The notes beneath the pieces were generated by a model, which saw only the letters and a list, made by a program, of their open reading frames with translations, was not told the DNA's origin and ran no database searches. A stretch of DNA of 64,000 bases, from contig CAUIJY010000083.1 of assembly GCA_960531495.1 (NCBI GenBank), positions 67,001 through 131,000 on the forward strand. The letters are read 5' to 3'. Source of the DNA: Zeus faber. Lineage: Eukaryota > Chordata > Actinopteri > Zeiformes > Zeidae. Positions 10,701 to 23,337 of this stretch are shown in pieces (positions within the stretch are counted from its first letter, which is position 1; every line of letters starts with the position of its first letter). The position numbers and the translations under genes were made by a program.

Positions 10701-13700
10701 GTACACTACTGATGAATGTGTCCTAAATTTCTAAAAGTAATCATATAGAAATGCGGAGAAAGAACAAATAAGGTGTTCTTAACCACTCTTAACAACAGGA
10801 AACAAAAAAACAAACAGGGTATTCTCAACCACTCTTAACAACTTGAAACAAAAAACAAATAAGGTGTTCTTAACCACTCTTAACAACTGGAAACAAAAAA
10901 ACAAACAGGGTATTCTCAACCACAAATATAAGACAAATTAATCTGGACCTATACTACTAAGAGGAAACAAGCATCCTTTTAAATGTAAGTCACCTTAAAC
11001 CCTCGTTAGGGGACTTCTCCTTGAAGCCAGAATATGCCTATATTCTTTAACCCAAATGGGATAACTACAAAACATGAACCTAACACTCTACCTAACATAA
11101 TACGGGATTGGAGAATCTTGATAACGTGCGACGGCCCGTGCATTACCTTTGGTCCCCTATACCAAACTGACCATGCTGGCCAGGGGGGAACATAGGAAAA
11201 GTACTCACCAATACATACCAGGCTACCCAAACTGGGTAGACGGGATCATCAATACAGTACTCACCCAACCTAATCTAGCCTGTGCCTCGGAAAGCAGATT
11301 CTCCTTATAACCCATTATATGTATTATCTTACCAAATCTCTCTCCCCTTTCTTTCCTCCTCTTAAAGGCGTTAACATGGCGCAAGATAAGGTGTACAACA
11401 ACTTCCAACTATTGATTAGAGTCTATTCTCATAAATTAACAACTATACAAAATAACAGCTTACAATTTTTTTTCTCTTTTTTCATTCTTTTTCTCACTCT
11501 CTTCCCCTTCTCTCAGGAAACTGAGAGAGCTGGGACGGTAGAGAATAGCCCGAACAGGCAGGAGGAGAATGCAGTCCGAACAGACGGCTCTCCTTCCCTC
11601 TACCTCCCTTCTACATATACTTCTCCTCCACTTCCCTCTCCTCTCCAACCCTAATCCTAAAACCCTGACCCTAACCCTAACCCTAACTCTAGCTCTAAAC
11701 CTAACCCTAACCCTAATGTTAACCCTAAGACTTAACCCTAAACCTAACCCTTAGCCTAACCCTAAACCTAAGCCTAGCCCTGGTTCTAAACCTAACCCTA
11801 ACCCTAACGTTAACCCTAAGACCTAGCCCTAAACCAAACCCCAAACCTAACCCTAAACCTAACCCTTATCCTAACCCTAAAACCAAATCCTAACCCTAAC
11901 CATTGACGAATAGAGGTCGTACCCAAACTCAACAAAATCCAAGAACAAAAATATCCCACTGACAAATAGAGGTCGTACCCAAACTCTACAATATCCAATT
12001 GAAGATGGAAGAAGTTTCCCAATGACAAACTGAGACGGAACTTACCTATACTCAACAAAATCTAAGAACATAGATATCCCACTGACAAATAGAGGTCGTA
12101 CCCAAACTCTACAAAATCCAATTGAAAATGGAAGAAGTTTCCCAATGACAACCAGAGACGGAGCTTTCCTATACTCAACAAAATCTAAGAACATAGATAT
12201 CCCACGGACAAATAGAGGTCGTACCCAAACTTAACAAAATCCAACCAACAAGAGTAGAAATATTTCCTAAAATAAACCAATTGACCGGGGGACACACACC
12301 AGGGTCTTGACGAAGCCCAGGTGGCCTGCCTCAAGGAGAGGGTGTATAGTTTGTTTAAAAGGCTGAAACACTCAATGATCCTGAGGTACACTACTGATGA
12401 ATGTGTCCTAAATTTCTAAAAGTAATCATATAGAAATGCGGAGAAAGAACAAATAAGGTGTTCTTAACCACTCTTAACAACAGGAAACAAAAAAACAAAC
12501 AGGGTATTCTCAACCACTCTTAACAACTTGAAACAAAAAACAAATAAGGTGTTCTTAACCACTCTTAACAACTGGAAACAAAAAAACAAACAGGGTATTC
12601 TCAACCACAAATATAAGACAAATTAATCTGGACCTATACTACTAAGAGGAAACAAGCATCCTTTTAAATGTAAGTCACCTTAAACCCTCGTTAGGGGACT
12701 TCTCCTTGAAGCCAGAATATGCCTATATTCTTTAACCCAAATGGGATAACTACAAAACATGAACCTAACACTCTACCTAACATAATACGGGATTGGAGAA
12801 TCTTGATAACGTGCGACGGCCCGTGCATTACCTTTGGTCCCCTATACCAAACTGACCATGCTGGCCAGGGGGGAACATAGGAAAAGTACTCACCAATACA
12901 TACCAGGCTACCCAAACTGGGTAGACGGGATCATCAATACAGTACTCACCCAACCTAATCTAGCCTGTGCCTCGGAAAGCAGATTCTCCTTATAACCCAT
13001 TATATGTATTATCTTACCAAATCTCTCTCCCCTTTCTTTCCTCCTCTTAAAGGCGTTAACATGGCGCAAGATAAGGTGTACAACAACTTCCAACTATTGA
13101 TTAGAGTCTATTCTCATAAATTAACAACTATACAAAATAACAGCTTACAATTTTTTTTCTCTTTTTTCATTCTTTTTCTCACTCTCTTCCCCTTCTCTCA
13201 GGAAACTGAGAGAGCTGGGACGGTAGAGAATAGCCCGAACAGGCAGGAGGAGAATGCAGTCCGAACAGACGGCTCTCCTTCCCTCTACCTCCCTTCTACA
13301 TATACTTCTCCTCCACTTCCCTCTCCTCTCCAACCCTAATCCTAAAACCCTGACCCTAACCCTAACCCTAACTCTAGCTCTAAACCTAACCCTAACCCTA
13401 ATGTTAACCCTAAGACTTAACCCTAAACCTAACCCTTAGCCTAACCCTAAACCTAAGCCTAGCCCTGGTTCTAAACCTAACCCTAACCCTAACGTTAACC
13501 CTAAGACCTAGCCCTAAACCAAACCCCAAACCTAACCCTAAACCTAACCCTTATCCTAACCCTAAAACCAAATCCTAACCCTAACCATTGACGAATAGAG
13601 GTCGTACCCAAACTCAACAAAATCCAAGAACAAAAATATCCCACTGACAAATAGAGGTCGTACCCAAACTCTACAATATCCAATTGAAGATGGAAGAAGT

Positions 13701-16700
13701 TTCCCAATGACAAACTGAGACGGAACTTACCTATACTCAACAAAATCTAAGAACATAGATATCCCACTGACAAATAGAGGTCGTACCCAAACTCTACAAA
13801 ATCCAATTGAAAATGGAAGAAGTTTCCCAATGACAACCAGAGACGGAGCTTTCCTATACTCAACAAAATCTAAGAACATAGATATCCCACGGACAAATAG
13901 AGGTCGTACCCAAACTTAACAAAATCCAACCAACAAGAGTAGAAATATTTCCTAAAATAAACCAATTGACCGGGGGACACACACCAGGGTCTTGACGAAG
14001 CCCAGGTGGCCTGCCTCAAGGAGAGGGTGTATAGTTTGTTTAAAAGGCTGAAACACTCAATGATCCTGAGGTACACTACTGATGAATGTGTCCTAAATTT
14101 CTAAAAGTAATCATATAGAAATGCGGAGAAAGAACAAATAAGGTGTTCTTAACCACTCTTAACAACAGGAAACAAAAAAACAAACAGGGTATTCTCAACC
14201 ACTCTTAACAACTTGAAACAAAAAACAAATAAGGTGTTCTTAACCACTCTTAACAACTGGAAACAAAAAAACAAACAGGGTATTCTCAACCACAAATATA
14301 AGACAAATTAATCTGGACCTATACTACTAAGAGGAAACAAGCATCCTTTTAAATGTAAGTCACCTTAAACCCTCGTTAGGGGACTTCTCCTTGAAGCCAG
14401 AATATGCCTATATTCTTTAACCCAAATGGGATAACTACAAAACATGAACCTAACACTCTACCTAACATAATACGGGATTGGAGAATCTTGATAACGTGCG
14501 ACGGCCCGTGCATTACCTTTGGTCCCCTATACCAAACTGACCATGCTGGCCAGGGGGGAACATAGGAAAAGTACTCACCAATACATACCAGGCTACCCAA
14601 ACTGGGTAGACGGGATCATCAATACAGTACTCACCCAACCTAATCTAGCCTGTGCCTCGGAAAGCAGATTCTCCTTATAACCCATTATATGTATTATCTT
14701 ACCAAATCTCTCTCCCCTTTCTTTCCTCCTCTTAAAGGCGTTAACATGGCGCAAGATAAGGTGTACAACAACTTCCAACTATTGATTAGAGTCTATTCTC
14801 ATAAATTAACAACTATACAAAATAACAGCTTACAATTTTTTTTCTCTTTTTTCATTCTTTTTCTCACTCTCTTCCCCTTCTCTCAGGAAACTGAGAGAGC
14901 TGGGACGGTAGAGAATAGCCCGAACAGGCAGGAGGAGAATGCAGTCCGAACAGACGGCTCTCCTTCCCTCTACCTCCCTTCTACATATACTTCTCCTCCA
15001 CTTCCCTCTCCTCTCCAACCCTAATCCTAAAACCCTGACCCTAACCCTAACCCTAACTCTAGCTCTAAACCTAACCCTAACCCTAATGTTAACCCTAAGA
15101 CTTAACCCTAAACCTAACCCTTAGCCTAACCCTAAACCTAAGCCTAGCCCTGGTTCTAAACCTAACCCTAACCCTAACGTTAACCCTAAGACCTAGCCCT
15201 AAACCAAACCCCAAACCTAACCCTAAACCTAACCCTTATCCTAACCCTAAAACCAAATCCTAACCCTAACCATTGACGAATAGAGGTCGTACCCAAACTC
15301 AACAAAATCCAAGAACAAAAATATCCCACTGACAAATAGAGGTCGTACCCAAACTCTACAATATCCAATTGAAGATGGAAGAAGTTTCCCAATGACAAAC
15401 TGAGACGGAACTTACCTATACTCAACAAAATCTAAGAACATAGATATCCCACTGACAAATAGAGGTCGTACCCAAACTCTACAAAATCCAATTGAAAATG
15501 GAAGAAGTTTCCCAATGACAACCAGAGACGGAGCTTTCCTATACTCAACAAAATCTAAGAACATAGATATCCCACGGACAAATAGAGGTCGTACCCAAAC
15601 TTAACAAAATCCAACCAACAAGAGTAGAAATATTTCCTAAAATAAACCAATTGACCGGGGGACACACACCAGGGTCTTGACGAAGCCCAGGTGGCCTGCC
15701 TCAAGGAGAGGGTGTATAGTTTGTTTAAAAGGCTGAAACACTCAATGATCCTGAGGTACACTACTGATGAATGTGTCCTAAATTTCTAAAAGTAATCATA
15801 TAGAAATGCGGAGAAAGAACAAATAAGGTGTTCTTAACCACTCTTAACAACAGGAAACAAAAAAACAAACAGGGTATTCTCAACCACTCTTAACAACTTG
15901 AAACAAAAAACAAATAAGGTGTTCTTAACCACTCTTAACAACTGGAAACAAAAAAACAAACAGGGTATTCTCAACCACAAATATAAGACAAATTAATCTG
16001 GACCTATACTACTAAGAGGAAACAAGCATCCTTTTAAATGTAAGTCACCTTAAACCCTCGTTAGGGGACTTCTCCTTGAAGCCAGAATATGCCTATATTC
16101 TTTAACCCAAATGGGATAACTACAAAACATGAACCTAACACTCTACCTAACATAATACGGGATTGGAGAATCTTGATAACGTGCGACGGCCCGTGCATTA
16201 CCTTTGGTCCCCTATACCAAACTGACCATGCTGGCCAGGGGGGAACATAGGAAAAGTACTCACCAATACATACCAGGCTACCCAAACTGGGTAGACGGGA
16301 TCATCAATACAGTACTCACCCAACCTAATCTAGCCTGTGCCTCGGAAAGCAGATTCTCCTTATAACCCATTATATGTATTATCTTACCAAATCTCTCTCC
16401 CCTTTCTTTCCTCCTCTTAAAGGCGTTAACATGGCGCAAGATAAGGTGTACAACAACTTCCAACTATTGATTAGAGTCTATTCTCATAAATTAACAACTA
16501 TACAAAATAACAGCTTACAATTTTTTTTCTCTTTTTTCATTCTTTTTCTCACTCTCTTCCCCTTCTCTCAGGAAACTGAGAGAGCTGGGACGGTAGAGAA
16601 TAGCCCGAACAGGCAGGAGGAGAATGCAGTCCGAACAGACGGCTCTCCTTCCCTCTACCTCCCTTCTACATATACTTCTCCTCCACTTCCCTCTCCTCTC

Positions 16701-18007
16701 CAACCCTAATCCTAAAACCCTGACCCTAACCCTAACCCTAACTCTAGCTCTAAACCTAACCCTAACCCTAATGTTAACCCTAAGACTTAACCCTAAACCT
16801 AACCCTTAGCCTAACCCTAAACCTAAGCCTAGCCCTGGTTCTAAACCTAACCCTAACCCTAACGTTAACCCTAAGACCTAGCCCTAAACCAAACCCCAAA
16901 CCTAACCCTAAACCTAACCCTTATCCTAACCCTAAAACCAAATCCTAACCCTAACCATTGACGAATAGAGGTCGTACCCAAACTCAACAAAATCCAAGAA
17001 CAAAAATATCCCACTGACAAATAGAGGTCGTACCCAAACTCTACAATATCCAATTGAAGATGGAAGAAGTTTCCCAATGACAAACTGAGACGGAACTTAC
17101 CTATACTCAACAAAATCTAAGAACATAGATATCCCACTGACAAATAGAGGTCGTACCCAAACTCTACAAAATCCAATTGAAAATGGAAGAAGTTTCCCAA
17201 TGACAACCAGAGACGGAGCTTTCCTATACTCAACAAAATCTAAGAACATAGATATCCCACGGACAAATAGAGGTCGTACCCAAACTTAACAAAATCCAAC
17301 CAACAAGAGTAGAAATATTTCCTAAAATAAACCAATTGACCGGGGGACACACACCAGGGTCTTGACGAAGCCCAGGTGGCCTGCCTCAAGGAGAGGGTGT
17401 ATAGTTTGTTTAAAAGGCTGAAACACTCAATGATCCTGAGGTACACTACTGATGAATGTGTCCTAAATTTCTAAAAGTAATCATATAGAAATGCGGAGAA
17501 AGAACAAATAAGGTGTTCTTAACCACTCTTAACAACAGGAAACAAAAAAACAAACAGGGTATTCTCAACCACTCTTAACAACTTGAAACAAAAAACAAAT
17601 AAGGTGTTCTTAACCACTCTTAACAACTGGAAACAAAAAAACAAACAGGGTATTCTCAACCACAAATATAAGACAAATTAATCTGGACCTATACTACTAA
17701 GAGGAAACAAGCATCCTTTTAAATGTAAGTCACCTTAAACCCTCGTTAGGGGACTTCTCCTTGAAGCCAGAATATGCCTATATTCTTTAACCCAAATGGG
17801 ATAACTACAAAACATGAACCTAACACTCTACCTAACATAATACGGGATTGGAGAATCTTGATAACGTGCGACGGCCCGTGCATTACCTTTGGTCCCCTAT
17901 ACCAAACTGACCATGCTGGCCAGGGGGGAACATAGGAAAAGTACTCACCAATACATACCAGGCTACCCAAACTGGGTAGACGGGATCATCAATACAGTAC
18001 TCACCCA

Positions 18008-18125
18008 CCCTAACCCTAACCCTAACCCTAACCCTAACCCTAACCCTAACCCTAACCCTAACCCTAACCCTAACCCTAACCCTAACCCTAACCCTAACCC
18101 TAACCCTAACCCTAACCCTAACCCT
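18008..18125 (+). repeat. Interstitial telomeric tract, pure (CCCTAA)n
   Basis: About 19.6 uninterrupted CCCTAA hexamers. On the left they abut the last nucleotides of core C (TCACCCA) of the truncated eleventh R1685 copy. On the right they join the middle of the D' element at TTTATGCCCG. The lack of degeneration contrasts with the Tdeg tracts and suggests a recent former chromosome end. Confidence 0.97.
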
Positions 18126-18411
18126 TTATGCCCGAACAAAATAACCCAAACAATTTAACTCACAAACCTTTTTTTCACTCTCTTCCCTTTCTCTCATGAA
18201 AATGAGAGAGTTGGGACGGTAGAGAACAGCCCGAACAGGCAGGAGGAGAATGCAGTCCGAACAGACGGCTCTCCTTCCCTCTACCTCCCTCCTACCTCCC
18301 TCTTGCTCCTTCTAAAAATAAACCTTATAATGAATTAATCTTCATAACAAACAAACTAACCGTAACCCGGAGTCTATCCCAATATACTTGGTAAACCCTC
18401 AACACATTCCC
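18126..18411 (+). repeat. D' element, single truncated copy of the 318-bp repeat
   Basis: This matches the 318-bp units at 35787-37395 but lacks their first ~30 nt, which were replaced by telomeric repeats. It contains the D-like hairpin with arms at 18189-18197 and 18202-18210 and a GAAA loop, followed by the two CGAACA hairpins. It ends in the same CCCAATATACTTGGTAAACC junction to degenerate telomeric DNA that is seen at 37381 and 49121. Confidence 0.9.
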
Positions 18412-19055
18412 AACCCTAACCCTAACCCTAACCCCTAACCCTAACCCTAACCCTAACCCTTAACATATTCCTAACCCTAACCCTAACCCTAACCCAAACC
18501 CTAAACCCTAACCCTAACCCTTAACACGAGTCACATTCCTAACCCTAACCCTAACCCTAACCCTATTAACCCTTACCCAATCCTGAATCCGGACCTAAAC
18601 CCTAAACTTAACCCCTACCCTCAACACATTCCCAACCCTAACCCTAACCCCAACCCCAACCTTAAGCTTAACTAACCCCAACCTAACTCTGAATCTAAAC
18701 CTAACCCCAACCCCTACCCTAACCATATTCCCCACCCTAACCCTAACCCTAACCCTAACCCTAACCTAGCCCTAAACCTAACCCTAAAACTAACCCTAGC
18801 CCTGGTTCTAAACCTAACCCTAACGTTAACCCTAAGACCTAGCCCTAAACCCGACCCTAAACCTAACCCTAGCGCTTAACCTAACCCTAAACCTAACCCT
18901 AAACTTAACCCTCAATCCAACCCTAAACTTAACCCTCAATCTAACCCTAAACTTAACCCTCAATCTAACCCTAAACCTAACCCTAAACCTAACCCTAAAC
19001 CTAGCCCTGAGCCTAACCTTAGACCTAACCCTAAACCTAACCTTAGCTCTAAAAC
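18412..19055 (+). repeat. Degenerate telomeric region
   Basis: CCCTAA repeats are mixed with CCCCTAA, CCCAAC, CTCAAT and AACTTAACC variants and short unique inserts such as CTTAACACATTC. The last ~250 bp become regular, alternating CCCTAAACCTAA and CCCTAAACTTAA. The same region recurs at 37396-38195 and 49136-49935 with small insertions and deletions. Confidence 0.9.
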
Positions 19056-19098
19056 CATCACTGTTACCCAATCTTTTTTATATATAAAAAAAACGTAA

Positions 19099-19187
<89 letters not shown>

Positions 19188-19420
19188 CCACCCCTTTCCC
19201 CAACCCTAAAATCTCTAATTACTACAGATGTAGTTAAAATGAATAGTTATGTGGGAAGGTTTGTTTTTATATATATATATTTTTTTCATATATATTTTTT
19301 TATTATGTTTTTATTATATTTTTTATATATATTTTTTTATATATTTATAGATTTTTTCTAAATTATTTATGTATTTATTTATTAGTTTTTTCTATTTATT
19401 TATATATTTATATAATAACT
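19056..19420. repeat. AT-rich low-complexity tract with an 86-nt poly-A
   Basis: The tract contains a poly-A run at 19100-19185, a C-rich patch (CCCCACCCCTTTCCCC), and then ~160 bp made almost only of TA and T runs. The sister copies at 26480, 38220 and 49960 have only about 8 A at the same place. No gene is seen. Confidence 0.9.
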
Positions 19421-19730
19421 ACGGACATTCCAACACGGAGCGTTCTCCGTGCCCAAGTGTATAGCCCCACGCGTAGTGTGTGTAGTCAGCCGGATCCACC
19501 GAGAGTGATGGAGTGCCACTTTAATCGCGGCGCGAGTTTCGCTCGCGATGCCGATGGACTGCCTTTACTTCTCTTTGAGGGCCGGTTTTCTCGGCGGCGA
19601 GTTGCTCGCTGTCAACCGGATTGTTTTGGACAGAAGTTGTCCACCCGGAGATTAATTTGTTTTCCCGCTGTCATGTCATTACAAGCGCTACCGCTATCGC
19701 TCATGGTACCGTTTTTTTAAAAAAAACCTA
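19421..19730 (+). ncRNA. GC-rich island G, copy 0: candidate structured non-coding RNA
   Basis: This island is offset about 7308 bp from the copy described at 26721 and nearly identical to it. The hairpins CACGGAG-CGTT-CTCCGTG, CGCGAG-TTTCG-CTCGCG and GGACA-GAAGT-TGTCC are intact. The long stem loses only its basal pair, through GTCAACC instead of GTCGACC. All three open frames seen in other copies are damaged here: the ATG of the long + frame is ATA, the second + frame has a TAA, and the - frame has a TGA. That argues against a protein in this copy. Confidence 0.35.
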
Positions 19731-20215
19731 CAACATCCCCACTTTAATGAAACACTTCCGCGATGTTTTTTCTGGTTAAAATAATTTCAGTAGGCTATTG
19801 AAAATTATTTAACATACAAAAACATAGTCAACTAATAAAATAGAGGAATTATGGGATAATTATAGAGGACCAATCAGAGGATGAACATCATGCTAGAGAC
19901 TCCCCTTCAGGAAGTAGCGGCCGTTCCTACGGGAAAAAAAACGCTATGAACCATGGGTACTTTTAATTTTAATTTCTTCACGCATTTTATTGCACGAAAA
20001 AATATTTATATGCCACCAATCGTTTAATGAAATTCTAAATATAATATTCAGGACCCCAACTACATTATTAAAAACATAAAATCCCAGGAACCAGGAGGGT
20101 GAAAGATATAACCCGAGTAGACCCTATACGAAATTTAAGTGATAAAATAATGAAGACCTGGCTGGGGTAAGTGTTATCCAAGGTTTCTAGGTGTAAAACT
20201 AAAAAAAACATAGAT
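19731..20215. other. AT-rich spacer between G and E
   Basis: About 480 bp of AT-rich sequence with no recognisable gene. It contains a perfect AATTAT-GGG-ATAATT hairpin and a TAGCG/CGCTA stem near 19917-19955, which corresponds to the six-pair stem at 27223-27253. Confidence 0.5.
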
Positions 20216-20360
20216 ATATTGGACAATTCCTGGAGTTGTGCGGTGTACGGGACACAGGAATTGTTCCTTTAAAAGTAGAATGCTGTTTTTACAGCAATTT
20301 AAATTTTCACACCCTTATTTCCTCATCCCCTGGTCCAAACTTAGGGACCAGGCCGTGGAT
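20216..20360 (+). ncRNA. E head, copy 0: three successive hairpins
   Basis: The arms at 20221-20232 and 20255-20267 form a 12-bp helix with a single bulged T. A TGCTGT-TTTT-ACAGCA hairpin and then CCTGGTCC-AAACTTAG-GGACCAGG (8 bp) follow. The sequence equals that of the copy at 27528. Two overlapping 62- and 67-codon frames cover it, but they overlap in competing frames and have no recognisable domain. Confidence 0.35.
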
Positions 20361-20690
20361 GCACCGGGACCTAGACCTTTTAGAACTAACTACCTATCTC
20401 CATCCTTTAACCCAACCTGTATAATAATACCTAGGAGATAACAGTAACCACTTACTCTACTAGGTCTAATTTATCCTTACTCCCAAGACATACCCGTAAT
20501 CAGATCTTATTATCCATTATAACCGAAGTAACCAAACTATCATCAAACAGACGATAGCTTACCCAAGAAAATAACCAAAACCCGACCAACTTGAATAACG
20601 TTAGAACAACGGTATTTCAATTTAGCCAAACTCGACTATCTCGTCTAACAACAGCAGAAATGTACCTGGGATAAATTAAAAGGCAACGTA
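20361..20690 (+). repeat. Block E, copy 0
   Basis: Moderately AT-rich sequence, repeated at 27668, 39408 and 51148, with a clearly diverged relative (E') at 30166 and 41906. No gene or RNA family is recognised beyond the hairpins at its head. Confidence 0.75.
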
Positions 20691-20984
20691 TCCAAGCTCA
20701 ACAAAGTCCAACCAATAATACCGGAGGCACCTTAAGAAAAAATAGTGATACAAACTTACCCAAACTCAACAGAATCCTAGGACAGAAATATCTTACCGAC
20801 AAAGAAAGACCGTACCCAAACTCAACAAAATCCGAATGACCATAGTAAGAACTACCCAATGACAAAGACAGAACCTAACCAAAAAAAACTCAAAGTCTAA
20901 GAAAAAGAATATCCTACCAACGTATAAAGGTCGAACCCAAATGCAACGAAATCCAACTTACAAATTTTGTTTAAATAAAACCAA
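20691..20984 (+). repeat. Diverged F60-type repeats, copy 0
   Basis: Phrases of the type (T)ACCCAAACTCAACA(A/G)AATCC recur about every 60 bp, alternating with GGACAGAAATATCTTACC-like halves. This places the block in the F60 family although it is far from the R-unit version. Confidence 0.7.
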
Positions 20985-21130
20985 TTGACCGGGGGACACA
21001 CACCAGGGTCTTGATCAAACCCAGGTGGCCTGCCTCAAGGAGAGGGTGTATAGTTTGTTTAAAAGGCTGAAACACTCAATGATCCTGAGGTACACTACTG
21101 ATGAATGTGTCCTAAATTCCTAAAAGTAAT
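20985..21130 (+). ncRNA. Core B, 12-kb-family version, copy 0
   Basis: It differs from the R version at four positions, three of them clustered in the apical seven bases of the main hairpin (GATCAAA for GACGAAG). The stem is kept by switching which base bulges: here C bulges and T pairs with A, whereas in the R version T bulges and C pairs with G. Confidence 0.35.
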
Positions 21131-21827
21131 CATACGGAAATTAAGAGAAAGAAGAAACAGGGTACACTTAACCATCCGTAACAACTTGAATCAAAAAACA
21201 ATAAGGTGTACCTAACCACGCTTAAACTCGTAATAAAAAACAAACAAGGTTTTCGTACCATCCGTAACAACTTTAAACAAGAAACTAACAAGGTGTACTT
21301 AACCACGCTTAAACCCGCAATAAGGAACAAACAAGGTGTTCTGAACCAATCCGTAAAAACTTGAAACAGAAACAAATAAGGTGTACCTAACCACGCTTAA
21401 ACCCGTAACCAAAAAAAACAAACAAGGCGATCTTAACCATCCGTAACAACTTCAAACAAGAAACTAACAAGGTGTACTTAACCACGCTTAAACCCGTAAT
21501 AAGGAACAAACAAGGTGTTCTGAACCAATCCGTAAAAACTTGAAACAGAAACAAATAAGGTGTACCTAACCATGCTTAAACCCGTAACCAAAAAAAACAA
21601 ACAAGGTGATCTTAACCATTCGTAACAACTTGAAACAAAAACAAACAAAGTTTATTTAACCACGCTTAAACCCATAACAAATGAACACCCAAAGAAAACA
21701 AATGGGGTGTTCTTAACCATCCATAAACAACTGGAAACAAAAACAAACAAGGTGTATTTAACCACGTTTAAACCCAGAACAAAAAACAAACAAAACGTTC
21801 GTAACCATCCGCAACAACTTGAACAGG
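21131..21827 (+). repeat. F42 array, copy 0
   Basis: About 16 units of ~42 bp alternate between AAGGTGTACCTAACCACGCT-type and AAGGTGTTCTGAACCAATCC-type repeats, giving a higher-order period of about 169 bp. The reverse-strand frames beginning MFLFQVFTDWF are translations of this repeat. Confidence 0.9.
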
Positions 21828-22020
21828 AACCTAACTCTCTACCTAACATAATACGGGATTGGAGAATCTTGATAACGTGCGACGGCCCGTGCATTACCTT
21901 TGGTCCCCTATACCAAACTGCCCTTGCTGGCCAGGGGGGAACATAGGAAAAAGTACTCACCAATACATACCAGGCTACCCAAACTGGGTAGACGGGATCA
22001 TCAATACAGTACTCAACCAA
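21828..22020 (+). repeat. Core C copy, joined to F42
   Basis: A full core C of the 12-kb-family version (CTGCCCTTGCTGG, TACTCAACCA). To its right it joins CCTAATAATAAAAAAC and a new F42 array. Confidence 0.9.
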
Positions 22021-22619
22021 CCTAATAATAAAAAACAAACAAGGTTTTCTTACCATCCGTAACAACTTTAAACAAGAAACTAACAAGATGTACTTAACCA
22101 CACTTAAACCCGTAATAAGGAACAAACAAGGTGTTCTGAACCAATCCGTAAAAACTTGAAACAGAAACAAATAAGGTGTACCTAACCACGCTTAAACCCG
22201 TAACCAAAAAAACAAACAAGGTGATCTTAACCATCCGTAACAACTTTAAACAAGAAACTAACAAGGTGTACTTAACCACGCTTAAACCCGTAATAAGGAA
22301 CAAACAAGGTGTTCTGAACCAATCCGTAAAAACTTGAAACAGAAACAAATAAGGTGTACCTAACCACGCTTAAACCCGTAACCAAAAAAACAAACAAGGT
22401 GATCTTAACCATTCGTAACAACTTGAAACAAAAACAAACAAGGTTTATTTAACCACGCTTAAACCCATAACAAATGAACACCCAAATAAAACAAATAGGG
22501 TGTTCTTAACCATCCATAACAACTTGAAACAAAAACCAACAAGGTGTATTTTGCCACGGTTAAACCCAGAACAAAAAAACAAACAAAATGTTCTTAACCA
22601 TCCGCAACAACCTGAACAG
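22021..22619 (+). repeat. F42 array
   Basis: A further array of ~42-bp repeats with the ~169-bp higher-order pattern. It ends in AACAACCTGAACAG before the next core C. Confidence 0.88.
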
Positions 22620-22880
22620 GAACCTAACTCTCTACCTAACATAATACGGGATTGGAGAATCTTGATAACGTGCGACGGCCCGTGCATTACCTTTGGTCCC
22701 CTATACCAAACTGCCCTTGCTGGCCAGGGGGGAACATAGGAAAAGTACTCACCAATACATACCAGGCTACCCAAACTGGGTAGACGGGATCATCAATACA
22801 GTACTCAACCAAACTCACCAATACATACCATGCTACCCAAACTGGGTAGACGGGATCATCAATACAGTACTCAACCAACC
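22620..22880 (+). repeat. Core C copy plus a tandem duplicate of its tail
   Basis: A full core C ends at about 22812 and is followed by a second copy of its last ~65 nt, from ACTCACCAATAC to TCAACCAACC, to 22880. The duplicated piece is bounded by the two AGTACTCA repeats inside C, as expected for slippage or unequal exchange between them. The second CTACCC/GGGTAG hairpin is intact. Confidence 0.9.
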
Positions 22881-23337
22881 AAAAAAACAATAAGGTGTAC
22901 CTAACCACGCTTAAACTCGAAATAGAAAAACAAACAAGGTTTTCTTACCATCGGTAACAACTTTAAACAAGAAACTAACAAGATGTACTTAACCACGCTT
23001 AAACCCGTAATAAGGAACAAACAAGGTGTTCTGAACCAATCCGTAAAAACTTGAAACGGAAACAAATAAGGTGTTCCTAACCACGCTTAGACCCGTAACC
23101 AAAAAAACAAACAAGGTGATCTTAACCATTCGTAACAACTTGAAACAAAAACAAACAAGGTTTATTTAACCACGCTTAAACCCATAACAAATGAACACCC
23201 AAAGAAAACAAATAGGGTGTTCTTAACCATCCATAAACAACTGGAAACAAAAACAAACAAGGTGTATTTAACCACGTTTAAACCCAGAACAAAAAACAAA
23301 CAAAACGTTCTTAACCATCCGCAACAACTTGAACAGG
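22881..23337 (+). repeat. F42 array
   Basis: Units of ~42 bp as before, with point differences from neighbouring arrays. They lead into core C at 23338. Confidence 0.88.

Larger units (their letters stand above)
1..18007 (+). repeat. Tandem array of a 1685-bp subtelomeric unit (R1685), 10.7 copies
   Basis: Head-to-tail copies start at 1, 1686, 3371, 5056, 6741, 8426, 10111, 11796, 13481, 15166 and 16851; the last is cut after 1157 nt by a telomeric tract. The same seven short reading frames recur unchanged in every full copy, so the copies look identical at the resolution I can check by eye. In unit coordinates the module order is Tdeg 1-113, F60 114-475, B 476-640, F42 641-815, linker 816-964, C 965-1157, Rt 1158-1340, pyrimidine tract and D 1341-1537, Tdeg 1538-1685. 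Position 1 already lies inside the degenerate telomeric tract, so the array probably starts left of the window. Identity between copies implies very recent amplification or strong homogenisation, or an assembly effect. Confidence 0.97.

Noticed and set aside
1-18007. LTR or non-LTR retrotransposon array
   Set aside because: No reverse transcriptase, gag or other protein is present in any frame, and there are no terminal repeats or target duplications. A telomere-targeted non-autonomous element cannot be fully excluded.
17889-18158. Asn-Pro repeat frames, and Arg-Val or Thr-Leu repeat frames elsewhere
   Set aside because: These are direct translations of CCCTAA or its complement.
21131-21827. 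CRISPR-like array
   Set aside because: The F42 units are contiguous diverging tandem repeats without unique spacers, in a eukaryotic subtelomere.
21652-22170. 172-codon - strand frame beginning MFLFQVFTDWF
   Set aside because: It is a translation of the A/C-rich F42 repeat joined to core C. Its length follows repeat number, and similar frames occur wherever F42 does.
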